64,000 nt of DNA. Origin: an uncultured Oscillospiraceae bacterium (GTDB lineage Bacteria; Bacillota; Clostridia; Oscillospirales; Oscillospiraceae). The stretch spans positions 1-64,000 of the forward strand of contig CAJTVO010000002.1 of the NCBI GenBank assembly GCA_910579485.1. Reading direction: 5' to 3'. Position 1 is the first letter of the stretch, and each line of letters starts with the position of its first letter. The translations under genes were made by a program, and so were the position numbers. The notes beneath the pieces were generated by a model, which searched no databases, was not told the origin of the DNA, and saw only the letters and a program-made list of their open reading frames with translations. Shown one piece after another: positions 23,569 through 31,437 of this stretch.

Positions 23569-23838
23569 TTACTTTACAGCAATATATACATCCATATAGT
23601 CTGTGCTGTCCCGGTTATATTCCCGTTCAAAGCACGCGATAACGTCCTTGTCCTCCAAATGCTCCAGCCGGTTGAGGCGCATATAGGCCATCAGCGTTTT
23701 ATAGGCGTTGGGGATCGTTCGGAACGGCTCGATAAAGGGGTCAACAATGGTTACGACCGCGTATTTCTGCCAAGCCGGACGGGCGGTTTCGGGCGTCCAC
23801 GCAACCAGAGGGCGCACGGTTGGAAGGGAGTCATTTCA
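23569..23838 (-). pseudogene. Remnant of a GyrI-like/AraC effector-binding domain
   Basis: About 80 residues are open, with a GTG at 23817 but no ribosome site and a stop just upstream. The end (ACFEREYNRDSTDYMDVYIAVK) matches the last strand-helix-strand of GyrI-like effector-binding domains, and YAVVTIVDPFIEPFRTIPNAYKTL fits the part before it. The N-terminal half is missing. Squeezed between the fourth permease gene and the kinase gene. Confidence 0.55.
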
Positions 23839-24600
23839 ATTCCGCTTTTTGGAATATCCGGCAGGTCAGAAAGGCGAAAGCCGCGATCCAGACCATGCTG
23901 ATGCCGAAGGCCTTCCCTACCATGGCGGGCGCGTAGGCGGCGGCATCCATGGCGCGGAGAAGCCCCAGCGGCGTATTGGCCAGCAGTCTGCCGAACCAGG
24001 GTGTAGAAACGCCGAAGGACACCAGCGCGTTGCCGCCCAGCAGCACCAGACAGAAGCCCGCCGCCACCACAAGGACCGTTTTCTGCAGAAGGAACGCCAG
24101 AATGAAGGTGATCCCGTTGATGGCGATGCCGGTCAGCACAGCCGCGAAGAAAGCCGCCGCCATATTGGCCGCCGCTTCTACTGTGAACGGATGCCCAAAT
24201 CCCAGTAGGACGCTTTGCAGCACTGTCCGGCCCAGGACGTAAGGCAGTAGGAGAATGACATCCGCCGCCGCAGCAGCGATCAGCTTGCTGAAAAAATGGG
24301 AGCGCGGTGATAGCCTACTACGATCTTCAGCTGGGTCGTGCGGTTCTCAAAGTCGCCGCAGACGACGATGGATATGGCCAGCGCCGCCAGAACGGAGATG
24401 GTAGGGGTATCCTTCAGGGAGGAGAAAAAGGCGTCATAGCCATAGAATACGATCTCCAATTCCTCTGCCTGCGGAGAATTGACGTAGCTCAGACAGGACA
24501 GCGACGTCACCACGGACAGCACCAGCATCAGCAGCGCGATCAGATGCAGAGGACGGGCTCTGGTCAGCTTCGTCATTTCGCTTTTCAGAAGACGGTTCAT
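23831..24600 (-). pseudogene. ABC-2 type permease 4, frameshifted at a homopolymer
   Basis: The frame from the ATG at 24600 (AGGAGGGAG site) ends prematurely at 24280 after APIFSAS. The rest continues in another frame from FSKLIAAAAADVILLLPYVLGRT to IFQKAELK and the stop at 23831. The break is in a run of six T on the coding strand (24291-24296); seven would restore one protein of about 256 residues with six membrane helices. This is the most divergent of the four tandem permeases (GDFENRTTQLKIVVG in place of AEYSDGTIRNKL). It could be a true null mutation, a sequence error, or a slippage site. Confidence 0.75.
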
Positions 24601-24610
24601 TTGCTCCCTC

Positions 24611-25453
24611 CTATTTCAAATCTTTCCGCCGGAACAGCGCCAGACCTGCGGCGGTGCTGGCGGCGGCGGCGCCAAGGCTCACCAGCGGCAGGCGGATGGG
24701 GCGCGCCTCCGCCGCGGCGATCAGCTGCACCGCCTGACAGCCAGGGAGGTCGTACAGGGCTTCAAAAATCGTGCGCTTGAGCCCCTGGACGTAGGCCGGG
24801 TTGGGCATGGCCTCCCGCACGAGTATCTGGCCGTTTTCGATGTACTCCCGGGCGGGGATGACGGCCTGCTCCGTCAGGCGGGAATTGAGGTATATCCCCA
24901 GAAACAGGAGAAAATAGGCCAGAAAAATGCAGACGATCGCCACCACCGCCTTGTTCTGGTTCAGCAGGGCCGCCATGGTGAAGACGGCGCACAGGGAGGC
25001 GGTCATGAGAAAGGCGCAGAGGGTGAACCACAGGACGGAGGCCAGAGGCAGCGTGAAGCCGCCCATCAGCGGGATGCCCGCCGCCGTCATGGGCAGGATG
25101 TAGCCCAGGCAGATCAGGACGCCCGCCGCCGAGCAGGTGATAAGATTCGCCAGATACAGGTTGGCGCGGGAGTGGCCCACGGCGATCTTGTTGCGGATGG
25201 CTCCGTCGCTGTACTCCGCGCCGACGAAGAGGCTGCAAAAGGCGGAGAGGACCACGCCGGACATGAGGACGAAGAGCATGTAGCGGTTGTCCAGAGGGAC
25301 GGGGGTCCCCTGCTGCCGGGCGTGAACGCCCACCGCCAGTTCGAATATGCCGATGCCGAACATCACCGACACCGCCGTCCAGAAGGACGCGCTGCGCCAC
25401 AGGCGGAAGAAATTGGCCCGCAGGAGGAGGTTTATGCTTAATTTTGCGCTCAT
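24611..25453 (-). CDS. ABC-2 type permease 3 of the exporter cluster
   Basis: 280 residues from the ATG at 25453, which overlaps the previous stop by one base (TAATG); the longer frame upstream is noise inside the previous gene. Six membrane segments. Carries the cluster motif GAEYSDGAIRNKIAVGHSR (around 80-98) on the first cytoplasmic loop and ends LALFRRKDLK like its two neighbours. Related to the permeases of lantibiotic-immunity and bacitracin exporters. Confidence 0.85.
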   Translation of the reverse strand: MSAKLSINLLLRANFFRLWRSASFWTAVSVMFGIGIFELAVGVHARQQGTPVPLDNRYMLFVLMSGVVLSAFCSLFVGAEYSDGAIRNKIAVGHSRANLYLANLITCSAAGVLICLGYILPMTAAGIPLMGGFTLPLASVLWFTLCAFLMTASLCAVFTMAALLNQNKAVVAIVCIFLAYFLLFLGIYLNSRLTEQAVIPAREYIENGQILVREAMPNPAYVQGLKRTIFEALYDLPGCQAVQLIAAAEARPIRLPLVSLGAAAASTAAGLALFRRKDLK

Positions 25454-26295
25454 TATTTCAGGTCCTTTCTGCGGAACAGGAGCAGTCCCGCGGCGGTGCT
25501 GGCTGCAATGACGGACAGGCTCAGCAGGGGCATCCGCCAGAACTGTTCCACAGAACGCGCCGATATCTGGAGGCACTGGCCTGTGGGCAGCAGGTCGATG
25601 AGAAAGCGGCACACCGCCCGGGGGACGGGCTGCAGGTAGTTGGGGTTGGGGAGCATTCCGGCGGCATCCCTGCCCCACTCGTCATAGACCGCCGTAAACT
25701 CCGGTTCCCCGAGGCGGGCGGTGAGGAAGCCGATCAGAAACATGGCGAAGAGCGCGGCGGACAGGGTGATGATAACGGTCTTCGTCTCGTTCCGGATCAG
25801 CATCGCCGCCATGGTCACCAGCGCCGTGCAGGCCGCAAGGGCCAGCAGGCCATAACATGCCAGCAGCAGGAGCTGTCCGGCGGGCATTTTCAGCGGCAGA
25901 CCGGTGGGCGCTGCCGCTATGCCCACCAGCGCAAGATAGAGGACCGCCAGCAGAACGGAGGCCGTCATACAGGCGAGCAGATTCGACAGATAGACCGCCG
26001 CCTTGCTCCGGCCCGTCACCAGCTTGTTGCGGATGGTCCCCTCGCTGAACTCCGTGCCCAGATAGACGCTCAAAAACGGGGCCTGGATGAGCATGGGGAC
26101 CGGTATCATCCCTGCTATACCGAAGGCGAACAGCAGCGGTTCCTCCAGACCGAACTGCCCGCCCTCTTTGATATAGATCGAGTAGAACGTCACGCCTATG
26201 ATAAAAAGCGCATAGGCAAACTCCGCCGCCAGGGCGGCGCGGAACGCTCCGCTGTGAAACAGACGGGAGAAATTGGCGTGCAGCAGATTTCTCAT
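25453..26295 (-). CDS. ABC-2 type permease 2 of the exporter cluster
   Basis: 280 residues, six membrane segments, motif GTEFSEGTIRNKLVTGRSK and end LLLFRRKDLK. The same length and layout as permease 3 points to tandem duplication. Its start follows permease 1 by 12 bases with a GGGGGCG-type site. Confidence 0.85.
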   Translation of the reverse strand: MRNLLHANFSRLFHSGAFRAALAAEFAYALFIIGVTFYSIYIKEGGQFGLEEPLLFAFGIAGMIPVPMLIQAPFLSVYLGTEFSEGTIRNKLVTGRSKAAVYLSNLLACMTASVLLAVLYLALVGIAAAPTGLPLKMPAGQLLLLACYGLLALAACTALVTMAAMLIRNETKTVIITLSAALFAMFLIGFLTARLGEPEFTAVYDEWGRDAAGMLPNPNYLQPVPRAVCRFLIDLLPTGQCLQISARSVEQFWRMPLLSLSVIAASTAAGLLLFRRKDLK

Positions 26296-26307
26296 ACGCC
26301 CCCTCCC

Positions 26308-27129
26308 CTATTTCAGGTCCTTGCGCTCAAAGAGCGCCAGCCCGCCCAGGGTGAAGACCGCCGTCACGCCCAGATCGCACAGCAGCGCCCGCAGAGGGCT
26401 GAGTACCGCCAGGTTCTGCACCTGTATCGCCTGCCCGGCGGGGATGATATCCCGGACGACCTCGTAAAACGTCCGAAGCGCCCCGGAGACGTAGCGGGGA
26501 TTGGGCTCCGGGTTTATCGCCTGCATCCCGTCCACGGTCATGAGGAGGCCGCCGACAAACTCCGGCTCGGAGAGGGTGTTTTCGACCGTGGAGGCTGCCA
26601 GCAGCAGGGCAAACCAGGACAGCACCACGGTAACTGTGGCGGTTCGCCTGCTGAGGAGCATCCCCAGGAAGGTGAAGATGGCGGCAAAGGCCACGGTGGA
26701 GCCCACGACGATGAGAACATGGAACGCCAGCCCTCCAAGGCCGAATCCCCAGGGCCCGACCATCGGGATGCCAACGCACCCGCCGATGAGCCATGCGGCG
26801 GTAAAGAACAGGGACGCGGTCAGGACCGTGAGAAAGTTGGCCAGATAGACCTCCCGGCGGATGCAGCCTACGGTCAGCTTATTGCGGATCGTGCCATCGC
26901 TGTACTCCGCGTTCAGAAACATAGCGGCAAACATGGCGATAAAGAACCCCAGCGACATCGCTATATTGAAATAATGCTGCTCCAGCTTTACCTGAAAGCC
27001 GCGCTGGACGTCCTCCCGGCACCAGAAGAACACGAAGACGACGGAACAGGCCAGCACCGTGCCGAAGCACGTCCAGAACACATGGTCCCGGCGCATCCGG
27101 AAGAAATTGGCCCGCAGGAGGTTAGTCAT
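26308..27129 (-). CDS. ABC-2 type permease 1 of the exporter cluster
   Basis: 273 residues from the ATG at 27129, chosen over an upstream GTG because GGGAGGTG lies just before it. It overlaps the ATPase stop by eight bases. Six membrane segments, motif NAEYSDGTIRNKLTVGCIR and end LALFERKDLK. First permease after the ATPase. Confidence 0.85.
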   Translation of the reverse strand: MTNLLRANFFRMRRDHVFWTCFGTVLACSVVFVFFWCREDVQRGFQVKLEQHYFNIAMSLGFFIAMFAAMFLNAEYSDGTIRNKLTVGCIRREVYLANFLTVLTASLFFTAAWLIGGCVGIPMVGPWGFGLGGLAFHVLIVVGSTVAFAAIFTFLGMLLSRRTATVTVVLSWFALLLAASTVENTLSEPEFVGGLLMTVDGMQAINPEPNPRYVSGALRTFYEVVRDIIPAGQAIQVQNLAVLSPLRALLCDLGVTAVFTLGGLALFERKDLK

Positions 27130-28036
27130 CGACGGCACCTCCCACCAGGTTCATGTAATAGCTCTCCAGGCTCTCGTCGTGCTCGTGGATGTTCTTCACC
27201 TCACAGCCCGCGTTATGAAGGGCAAGAGTCAATTCGGTGACGGAGGGGGCGTCGTAGACGTCGGCCTCCGTGTCGCTGTGGATGGAGTACTCCAGGCCCA
27301 TTTTGTCCAGGGCGGCGGTCAGCGGCCGCGCGTCGCTGACGGTGAGGCGCAGGCACTTCCGGCAGTTGGCTTCCAGCTCGGGGGCGCTGATCTCCTTGAC
27401 CATGCGGCCGTTGTCGATAAAGCCGTAATGGGTGGCGAGGCGGCTCAGTTCGTCCAGAATGTGACTGGAGATCAGAACGGTGATCTGCCGCTCCCGGTTC
27501 AGACGGAGGATCAGCTCCCGGATCTCCACGATGCCCTGGGGGTCCAGGCCGTTGGCGGGCTCGTCCAGGATGAGGAAGTCCGGGTCCCCGGCCAGAGCCA
27601 CGGCGATGCCCAGGCGCTGGCGCATTCCCAGGGAGAAGTCCCTCGCCTTTTTCTTTCCGGTGTTCCCCAGGCGGACCAGCTCCAGCAGGTCGCGGAGGCC
27701 GTCGTAGGACGGCAGGCCCAGAATCTGATACTGCTGCTTCAGGTTTTCCTCCGCCGTCATGGAGAGGTAGATGGAGGGAGTCTCCACCACCGCTCCCATG
27801 CGGCGGCGGGAGCGGGTGATCTCCCTGCTGTCGTTGGGACAGCCGTAGAGGGTGAAGGTACCCTCCGTGGGCTCCTGGAGGCCACAGATCAGGCGGATGA
27901 GGGTGGTCTTGCCCGCGCCGTTGCGGCCTACGAAGCCGTAGATGGCTCCCTTTTCCACGTGCATGGTCAGGCCGTTGAGGGCCTTTCCGTTCTTATAATG
28001 CTTGATTAAGTTGTTTGTTTGAAGGATGTAGTCCAT
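27122..28036 (-). CDS. ABC transporter ATPase (BcrA/LanF-type)
   Basis: 304 residues from the ATG at 28036 with AAGGAGGT; an upstream start lacks a site. Walker A GRNGAGKTT, Q-loop region, signature FSLGMRQRL, Walker B LILDEP, D-loop and H-loop SSH are all present. The C-terminal ~80 residues form the regulatory tail typical of bacitracin/lantibiotic exporters. First gene of the operon ATPase - four permeases - kinase, probably conferring resistance to a peptide antibiotic (inference). Confidence 0.92.
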   Translation of the reverse strand: MDYILQTNNLIKHYKNGKALNGLTMHVEKGAIYGFVGRNGAGKTTLIRLICGLQEPTEGTFTLYGCPNDSREITRSRRRMGAVVETPSIYLSMTAEENLKQQYQILGLPSYDGLRDLLELVRLGNTGKKKARDFSLGMRQRLGIAVALAGDPDFLILDEPANGLDPQGIVEIRELILRLNRERQITVLISSHILDELSRLATHYGFIDNGRMVKEISAPELEANCRKCLRLTVSDARPLTAALDKMGLEYSIHSDTEADVYDAPSVTELTLALHNAGCEVKNIHEHDESLESYYMNLVGGAVDD

Positions 28037-28065
28037 TTTCTTACCTCCTTGATTGGAATACACGT

Positions 28066-28071
28066 ATTTTA
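28066..28071 (-). promoter_or_regulatory. -10 element of the ABC operon
   Basis: Minus-strand TAAAAT preceded by TGC (extended -10), with no good -35. The direct repeats at 28081-28122 occupy the -35 side, as in activator-dependent promoters. Confidence 0.6.
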
Positions 28072-28080
28072 GCAGGGGGT

Positions 28081-28122
28081 GGTTAAGAAAACGGTTAAGG
28101 AAATGGTTAAGATTTGGTAAAG
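28081..28122 (-). promoter_or_regulatory. Array of TTAACC direct repeats: likely response regulator site
   Basis: GGTTAAG occurs at 28081, 28093 and 28105 (12-base steps), with a degenerate copy GGTAAAG at 28116. Helically phased direct repeats just upstream of a weak-promoter -10 are typical of OmpR-family activators. Confidence 0.65.
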
Positions 28123-28154
28123 AAGCTTAAGAACTTCAAAAGAAGTGGTTCCCA

Positions 28155-29129
28155 TTAAAATTCAATCCTTCTTTGATAGTTCTCCCACCCTGTCCGCAGG
28201 GTATCACTAATCTCTTTCCGCAGCCAGTCCGGCTCCAAGATCTGACAGAGCGATACATATTGCAGCGCCCAAAATTTCAGCCCGGCGGCTCCGGTAAACA
28301 CTGCCGCGTCAAATGTCCCGTCTCCATTGTCCCGAAGCCGGGTTTCCATGCCGAAGCGGTCCAGCACATCGCTGAGCAAATCACTCTCACAGCGTAACAC
28401 CGCATGGACGGCCTCGCCAGGAAAGGGGTACACCCGCTCCCGGACATACCGCGCCAGGTCCAGCCCGGCTGGCAGCGGTTCGGCAGGCTGCTCCTCCAGC
28501 AGGACCGGGGACTGAATCCGATCCACCCGGTAGTGGCTGATGTCCTCCGCTCCCTGATACCGGCAAATCAGGTAGTAGTTCCCGTTGGCGAAGCACAGGC
28601 CGTAGGGCGATACCCGGTAAGGCCGCTCCCGGCGGGGATGGAGGCGCTTGTCCATACCGTACTCCATGTACTGAAACTCCACCTGACAGCGGCGCGAAAC
28701 AGCCTCCTCCAGCACCTCCACGGACAGGAAGGCTTCATGATTCATGCCACGCCAGGGCACTCCGGCGATGAGAGGACGGCACTGCGCCCGCTGCCAGCGG
28801 CTCAGGCCCCGCTGAAGCCTGTCCAACAGCTGTTCACACTGGCGCTGTGAGATGCCCGGAAAGGCGGACACCGCGTCCGACAGCAACTGGACCTCGGATG
28901 GCTCCAGAGAACGGGACAGCAGCCGGTAGCCCTCGCCATCGTCCTGGTACTCCGGAATGTGACAGCCGACAGCCCGCAGCTTATCCAGGGCGGTATACAC
29001 AGCCCGACGGTCGTATCGCAGACCATACTCCGTCCGCAGCAGGCGCAGCAGCTCCCCCATGGCCAGGGCGTGGTCTCCGTCGGTGTGTTCAGAAAGAATC
29101 TGATAGACGCGGAAGGGCAAAAGATTCAC
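28155..29129 (-). CDS. WYL-domain transcriptional regulator
   Basis: 324 residues from a GTG with AAAGGA upstream. N-terminal winged HTH (about 1-75), linker, and a WYL domain around 170-235 (YRVSPYGLCFANGNYYLICRYQ, then HYRVDRI), followed by the WCX-type C-terminal extension. WYL regulators bind nucleic-acid-like ligands and often control phage defence loci. Start and stop of this and the preceding GIY-YIG gene overlap as GTGA, so they form one unit. Confidence 0.88.
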   Translation of the reverse strand: MNLLPFRVYQILSEHTDGDHALAMGELLRLLRTEYGLRYDRRAVYTALDKLRAVGCHIPEYQDDGEGYRLLSRSLEPSEVQLLSDAVSAFPGISQRQCEQLLDRLQRGLSRWQRAQCRPLIAGVPWRGMNHEAFLSVEVLEEAVSRRCQVEFQYMEYGMDKRLHPRRERPYRVSPYGLCFANGNYYLICRYQGAEDISHYRVDRIQSPVLLEEQPAEPLPAGLDLARYVRERVYPFPGEAVHAVLRCESDLLSDVLDRFGMETRLRDNGDGTFDAAVFTGAAGLKFWALQYVSLCQILEPDWLRKEISDTLRTGWENYQRRIEF

Positions 29130-29728
29130 AGCAAAATCCTTTCGTCCAGCCGCACAGAGATATTGTCCGCATAGGTCAGGGAAAGCCGGTGGGCTACATC
29201 ATTCAAACCTCCTCCCCGGTTGCTTCCGGTTCGGCCGATCCAGCTGGGGTCAAGGTTGAGACGCAGGACCATGTTGTCCTGCAGCTGCCGTTCTACCTGT
29301 TCCACCGTGCGGCGGGCCGCTTCTGAGGACTGTTCCACCGGGTAGCCATCCTTCAGCAGAGTGACCTTGCCAAACAGAATAGTCATATGGTCAAAGAGCC
29401 GCTCCACGGCTTGACCCCACTCCCTGCACGCCGCATCTCTTCCGGGTACGTAAAAGTCATAGGTGGAGTAGAAATCATCAGCCACGAAACAACGCAGGTC
29501 GGTCAGCCGGTGGGGATTCTTGACCATCCAGTATTTCCTTTCCCGGTAATTTTCCAGGTGATTCCGGTTCCTGCCTGCCATATCGTCGGAAATACCGATA
29601 TAAAAGGGCCGGTCCGCATCCTGATAGACGTGGAAATATACGCCCAGGCCACTGGCCTCAGATGGAATATTGTTTCCTGCCAGTAACTCCCGTGCGGAGA
29701 TGCTGTGAAAGACGTGAAGATCGACCAT
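29126..29728 (-). CDS. GIY-YIG nuclease-like protein
   Basis: 200 residues from the ATG at 29728, preferred over one 15 bases upstream because GGAGG stands eight bases before it. The GIY-YIG core is visible: GVYFHVY (29-35), FYIGIS (42-47), then a positively charged helix with R53, R55 and H57. The acidic catalytic residue further on is probably the Glu in WGQAVERLF. About 90 C-terminal residues are not recognised. Paired with a WYL regulator and divergent from a macro-domain gene. Confidence 0.6.
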   Translation of the reverse strand: MVDLHVFHSISARELLAGNNIPSEASGLGVYFHVYQDADRPFYIGISDDMAGRNRNHLENYRERKYWMVKNPHRLTDLRCFVADDFYSTYDFYVPGRDAACREWGQAVERLFDHMTILFGKVTLLKDGYPVEQSSEAARRTVEQVERQLQDNMVLRLNLDPSWIGRTGSNRGGGLNDVAHRLSLTYADNISVRLDERILL

Positions 29729-29791
29729 GAAAGTGCCCTCCATTTTCTTGATAGCCTATTCTACCATTTCCCAGCACAAATAGCAATCACC

Positions 29792-29817
29792 CCCCTGTAC
29801 TTGTTTTGGTACAGGGG
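29792..29817. promoter_or_regulatory. 26-base dyad in the divergent promoter region
   Basis: CCCCTGTAC (29792-29800) and GTACAGGGG (29809-29817) are perfect inverted repeats around eight bases. Likely operator for the WYL regulator, located between the two divergent transcripts. Confidence 0.6.
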
Positions 29818-29878
29818 AGTGTGATATGCTTGGAACAGACCAGCGGAAAACCAGATCAGAAATGTGGAGGAGTTTTTT

Positions 29879-30787
29879 ATGCGGCGTATTATGATTGACA
29901 ACCTGACCCTGCTGGTGGGCGGCACCCGGCTGGAACGGGAACAGCAAATGGACAAATTCCAAAACGCCAGTGATTTTATGACAGCGATCATACAGAATAT
30001 CCGGGAAGATGACAACGGCGGGTTCCTGACACGTCTGCGCACGGTTCCGTGTTTCGCGCTGTCGGAAGTTCAGAGCATCGGCGGAAAACCGGCAACGGAA
30101 CAGCTGCTGTCCGACCTGCTGATGGACCGCCAGCGGCGGGGACTTCTCACCGTATTGGGAATGGAGTATATTCCCCCGTTTATCAAACAGCTGTATCCCA
30201 TTCCCTGCGGCCCGATTCCGGCAAAGATCTGCCTGCTGGAACGTGATTTGCGAAAATGCAAATTTCTGGAGTTGTATTTTGATTCCGCTCCGGAGGTGGA
30301 AATCATCTGTGATGATTTCCGGCACTTCATGGAGACCCACCAGGTGCAGTGTGTGGTATCTCCTGCCAATGCCTTCGGACTGATGGACGGCGGGTATGAT
30401 CTGGCGATCACCGAGTGGTTTGGGGACCAGCTGCAAAAGCGGGTACAGCAGTATATCATCCATCATTTTTACGGTGAACAGCCGGTGGGGACCAGCTTTT
30501 TGATCGACGCGGGAAAGGACGGCCAGTCTCTGATCCATACGCCCTCCATGCGCACACCCCAGCGGATTTTAGACCCGCAGGTCATCTATCAATGTATGCG
30601 AACAACCCTGATGTGTGCGGCGGAGTACAGTATCGAAAGCATCGTTATCCCAATGTTTGGAGGTTTGACGGGCGGAGTGCGCCCCCAACTGGTTGCGGAT
30701 ATGATGTGGAGGGCTTACCGGCAGCTGAAAAATCCACCGGAAAGGATCGATTGGAATGATGTGGAAGAAATTAAAATCATTCTTTAG
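29879..30787 (+). CDS. Macro-domain (ADP-ribose binding) protein with an unknown N-terminal domain
   Basis: 302 residues from the ATG at 29879 (GGAGG eight bases upstream; an earlier GTG is less likely). Residues 1-~145 form a domain not recognised. Residues ~150-290 match macro domains of the phage-like type: CVVSPANAFGLMDGGYD binds ADP-ribose, then VGTSFLI, LIHTPSMRTPQRI and IVIPMFGGLTGGV. Macro domains bind or remove ADP-ribose, and are found in anti-phage and toxin-antitoxin loci. Codon use is AT-richer than the surroundings. Overlaps the next gene by 32 bases. Confidence 0.75.
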   Translation: MRRIMIDNLTLLVGGTRLEREQQMDKFQNASDFMTAIIQNIREDDNGGFLTRLRTVPCFALSEVQSIGGKPATEQLLSDLLMDRQRRGLLTVLGMEYIPPFIKQLYPIPCGPIPAKICLLERDLRKCKFLELYFDSAPEVEIICDDFRHFMETHQVQCVVSPANAFGLMDGGYDLAITEWFGDQLQKRVQQYIIHHFYGEQPVGTSFLIDAGKDGQSLIHTPSMRTPQRILDPQVIYQCMRTTLMCAAEYSIESIVIPMFGGLTGGVRPQLVADMMWRAYRQLKNPPERIDWNDVEEIKIIL

Positions 30788-31247
30788 AAAACCAGCGCGC
30801 AAACGGGTCCTCAACAAAGAGGGCTTTGAGCGGTTAGAGCAAAAGTTCATCGAGAATACGGGCCTTATTAACGTAGACTATGCTGATGTGCAGATCCTTC
30901 GAAAAGACGAGGCAGCTTTTCTCTGGGAAAGCCCCCCTTGCACATCAATGGATGAAATGATAAGCCTGTCCCCGCTGGCAGCGGCGGAAATGGCTCCAGA
31001 GCGGGGACGGAAGATCGTGTCCGTATTGCTATATTGCAATTTGCCCTGGGAGGCGGATATTGAAAGCCTGGATGCAATATGCAGCGCAATTCAGAGAACG
31101 ATTCAAGAAGATGCGGATATTGTATTCGGCTGTGAATTTGGCGAGGAATGCAGTTTCCTGCTGGCCACTTCTGAGGGAAAATGTGGTTCAAAACCTTTTG
31201 ATGCCGCACATGATCGATCTGTCATGGATGAACGCTATGAAGACTGA
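30756..31247 (+). CDS. Free-standing FtsZ C-terminal-domain-like protein
   Basis: 163 residues starting inside the end of the macro gene (AAAGGATC upstream; ATG at 30756 or 30759). A basic head (KKLKSFFRKPARKR) is followed by a segment that reads like the C-terminal sandwich of FtsZ: LSPLAAAEMAPERGRKIVSV, then IESLDAICSAIQRTIQEDADIVFG and LLATSEG (compare SPLLEAA...ADIVAS...NMIFG...VIATG in B. subtilis FtsZ). There is no GTPase domain. The likeness is from memory and needs a profile search. The last ~25 residues may be altered by a frameshift (see 31237-31341). Confidence 0.5.
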   Translation: MMWKKLKSFFRKPARKRVLNKEGFERLEQKFIENTGLINVDYADVQILRKDEAAFLWESPPCTSMDEMISLSPLAAAEMAPERGRKIVSVLLYCNLPWEADIESLDAICSAIQRTIQEDADIVFGCEFGEECSFLLATSEGKCGSKPFDAAHDRSVMDERYED

Positions 31248-31341
31248 AAGCATTTTTGAGAAAACTCCCGGTTTGAACATGCCAAGCCTGATCCTGCTGG
31301 CCGCTCGGCTTGGGATGGGCATCCGGCAGGAACAAAGTTAA
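31237..31341 (+). other. Short overlapping frame, possibly the displaced tail of the FtsZ-like gene
   Basis: 34 codons from ATG 31237 in another frame (SIFEKTPGLNMPSLILLAARLGMG...). Its composition looks more protein-like than the end of the main frame, so a one-base shift near 31170-31240 is possible. No ribosome site. Confidence 0.3.
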
Positions 31342-31437
31342 AATAAGAAAAGAGCCCCCGCCGCCCCGCAGGAGCGGTACGGAACATTCTTTGACGAAGG
31401 AAGAAGAAAAAAGCGGTGCGGTCCGCAGGGCGTCAAA

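Noticed and set aside
25444..27240. 598-codon plus-strand open frame opposite the permease genes
   Set aside because: Antisense shadow; product is Gln/His/Arg-rich without recognisable domain, while the minus strand codes for clear permeases.
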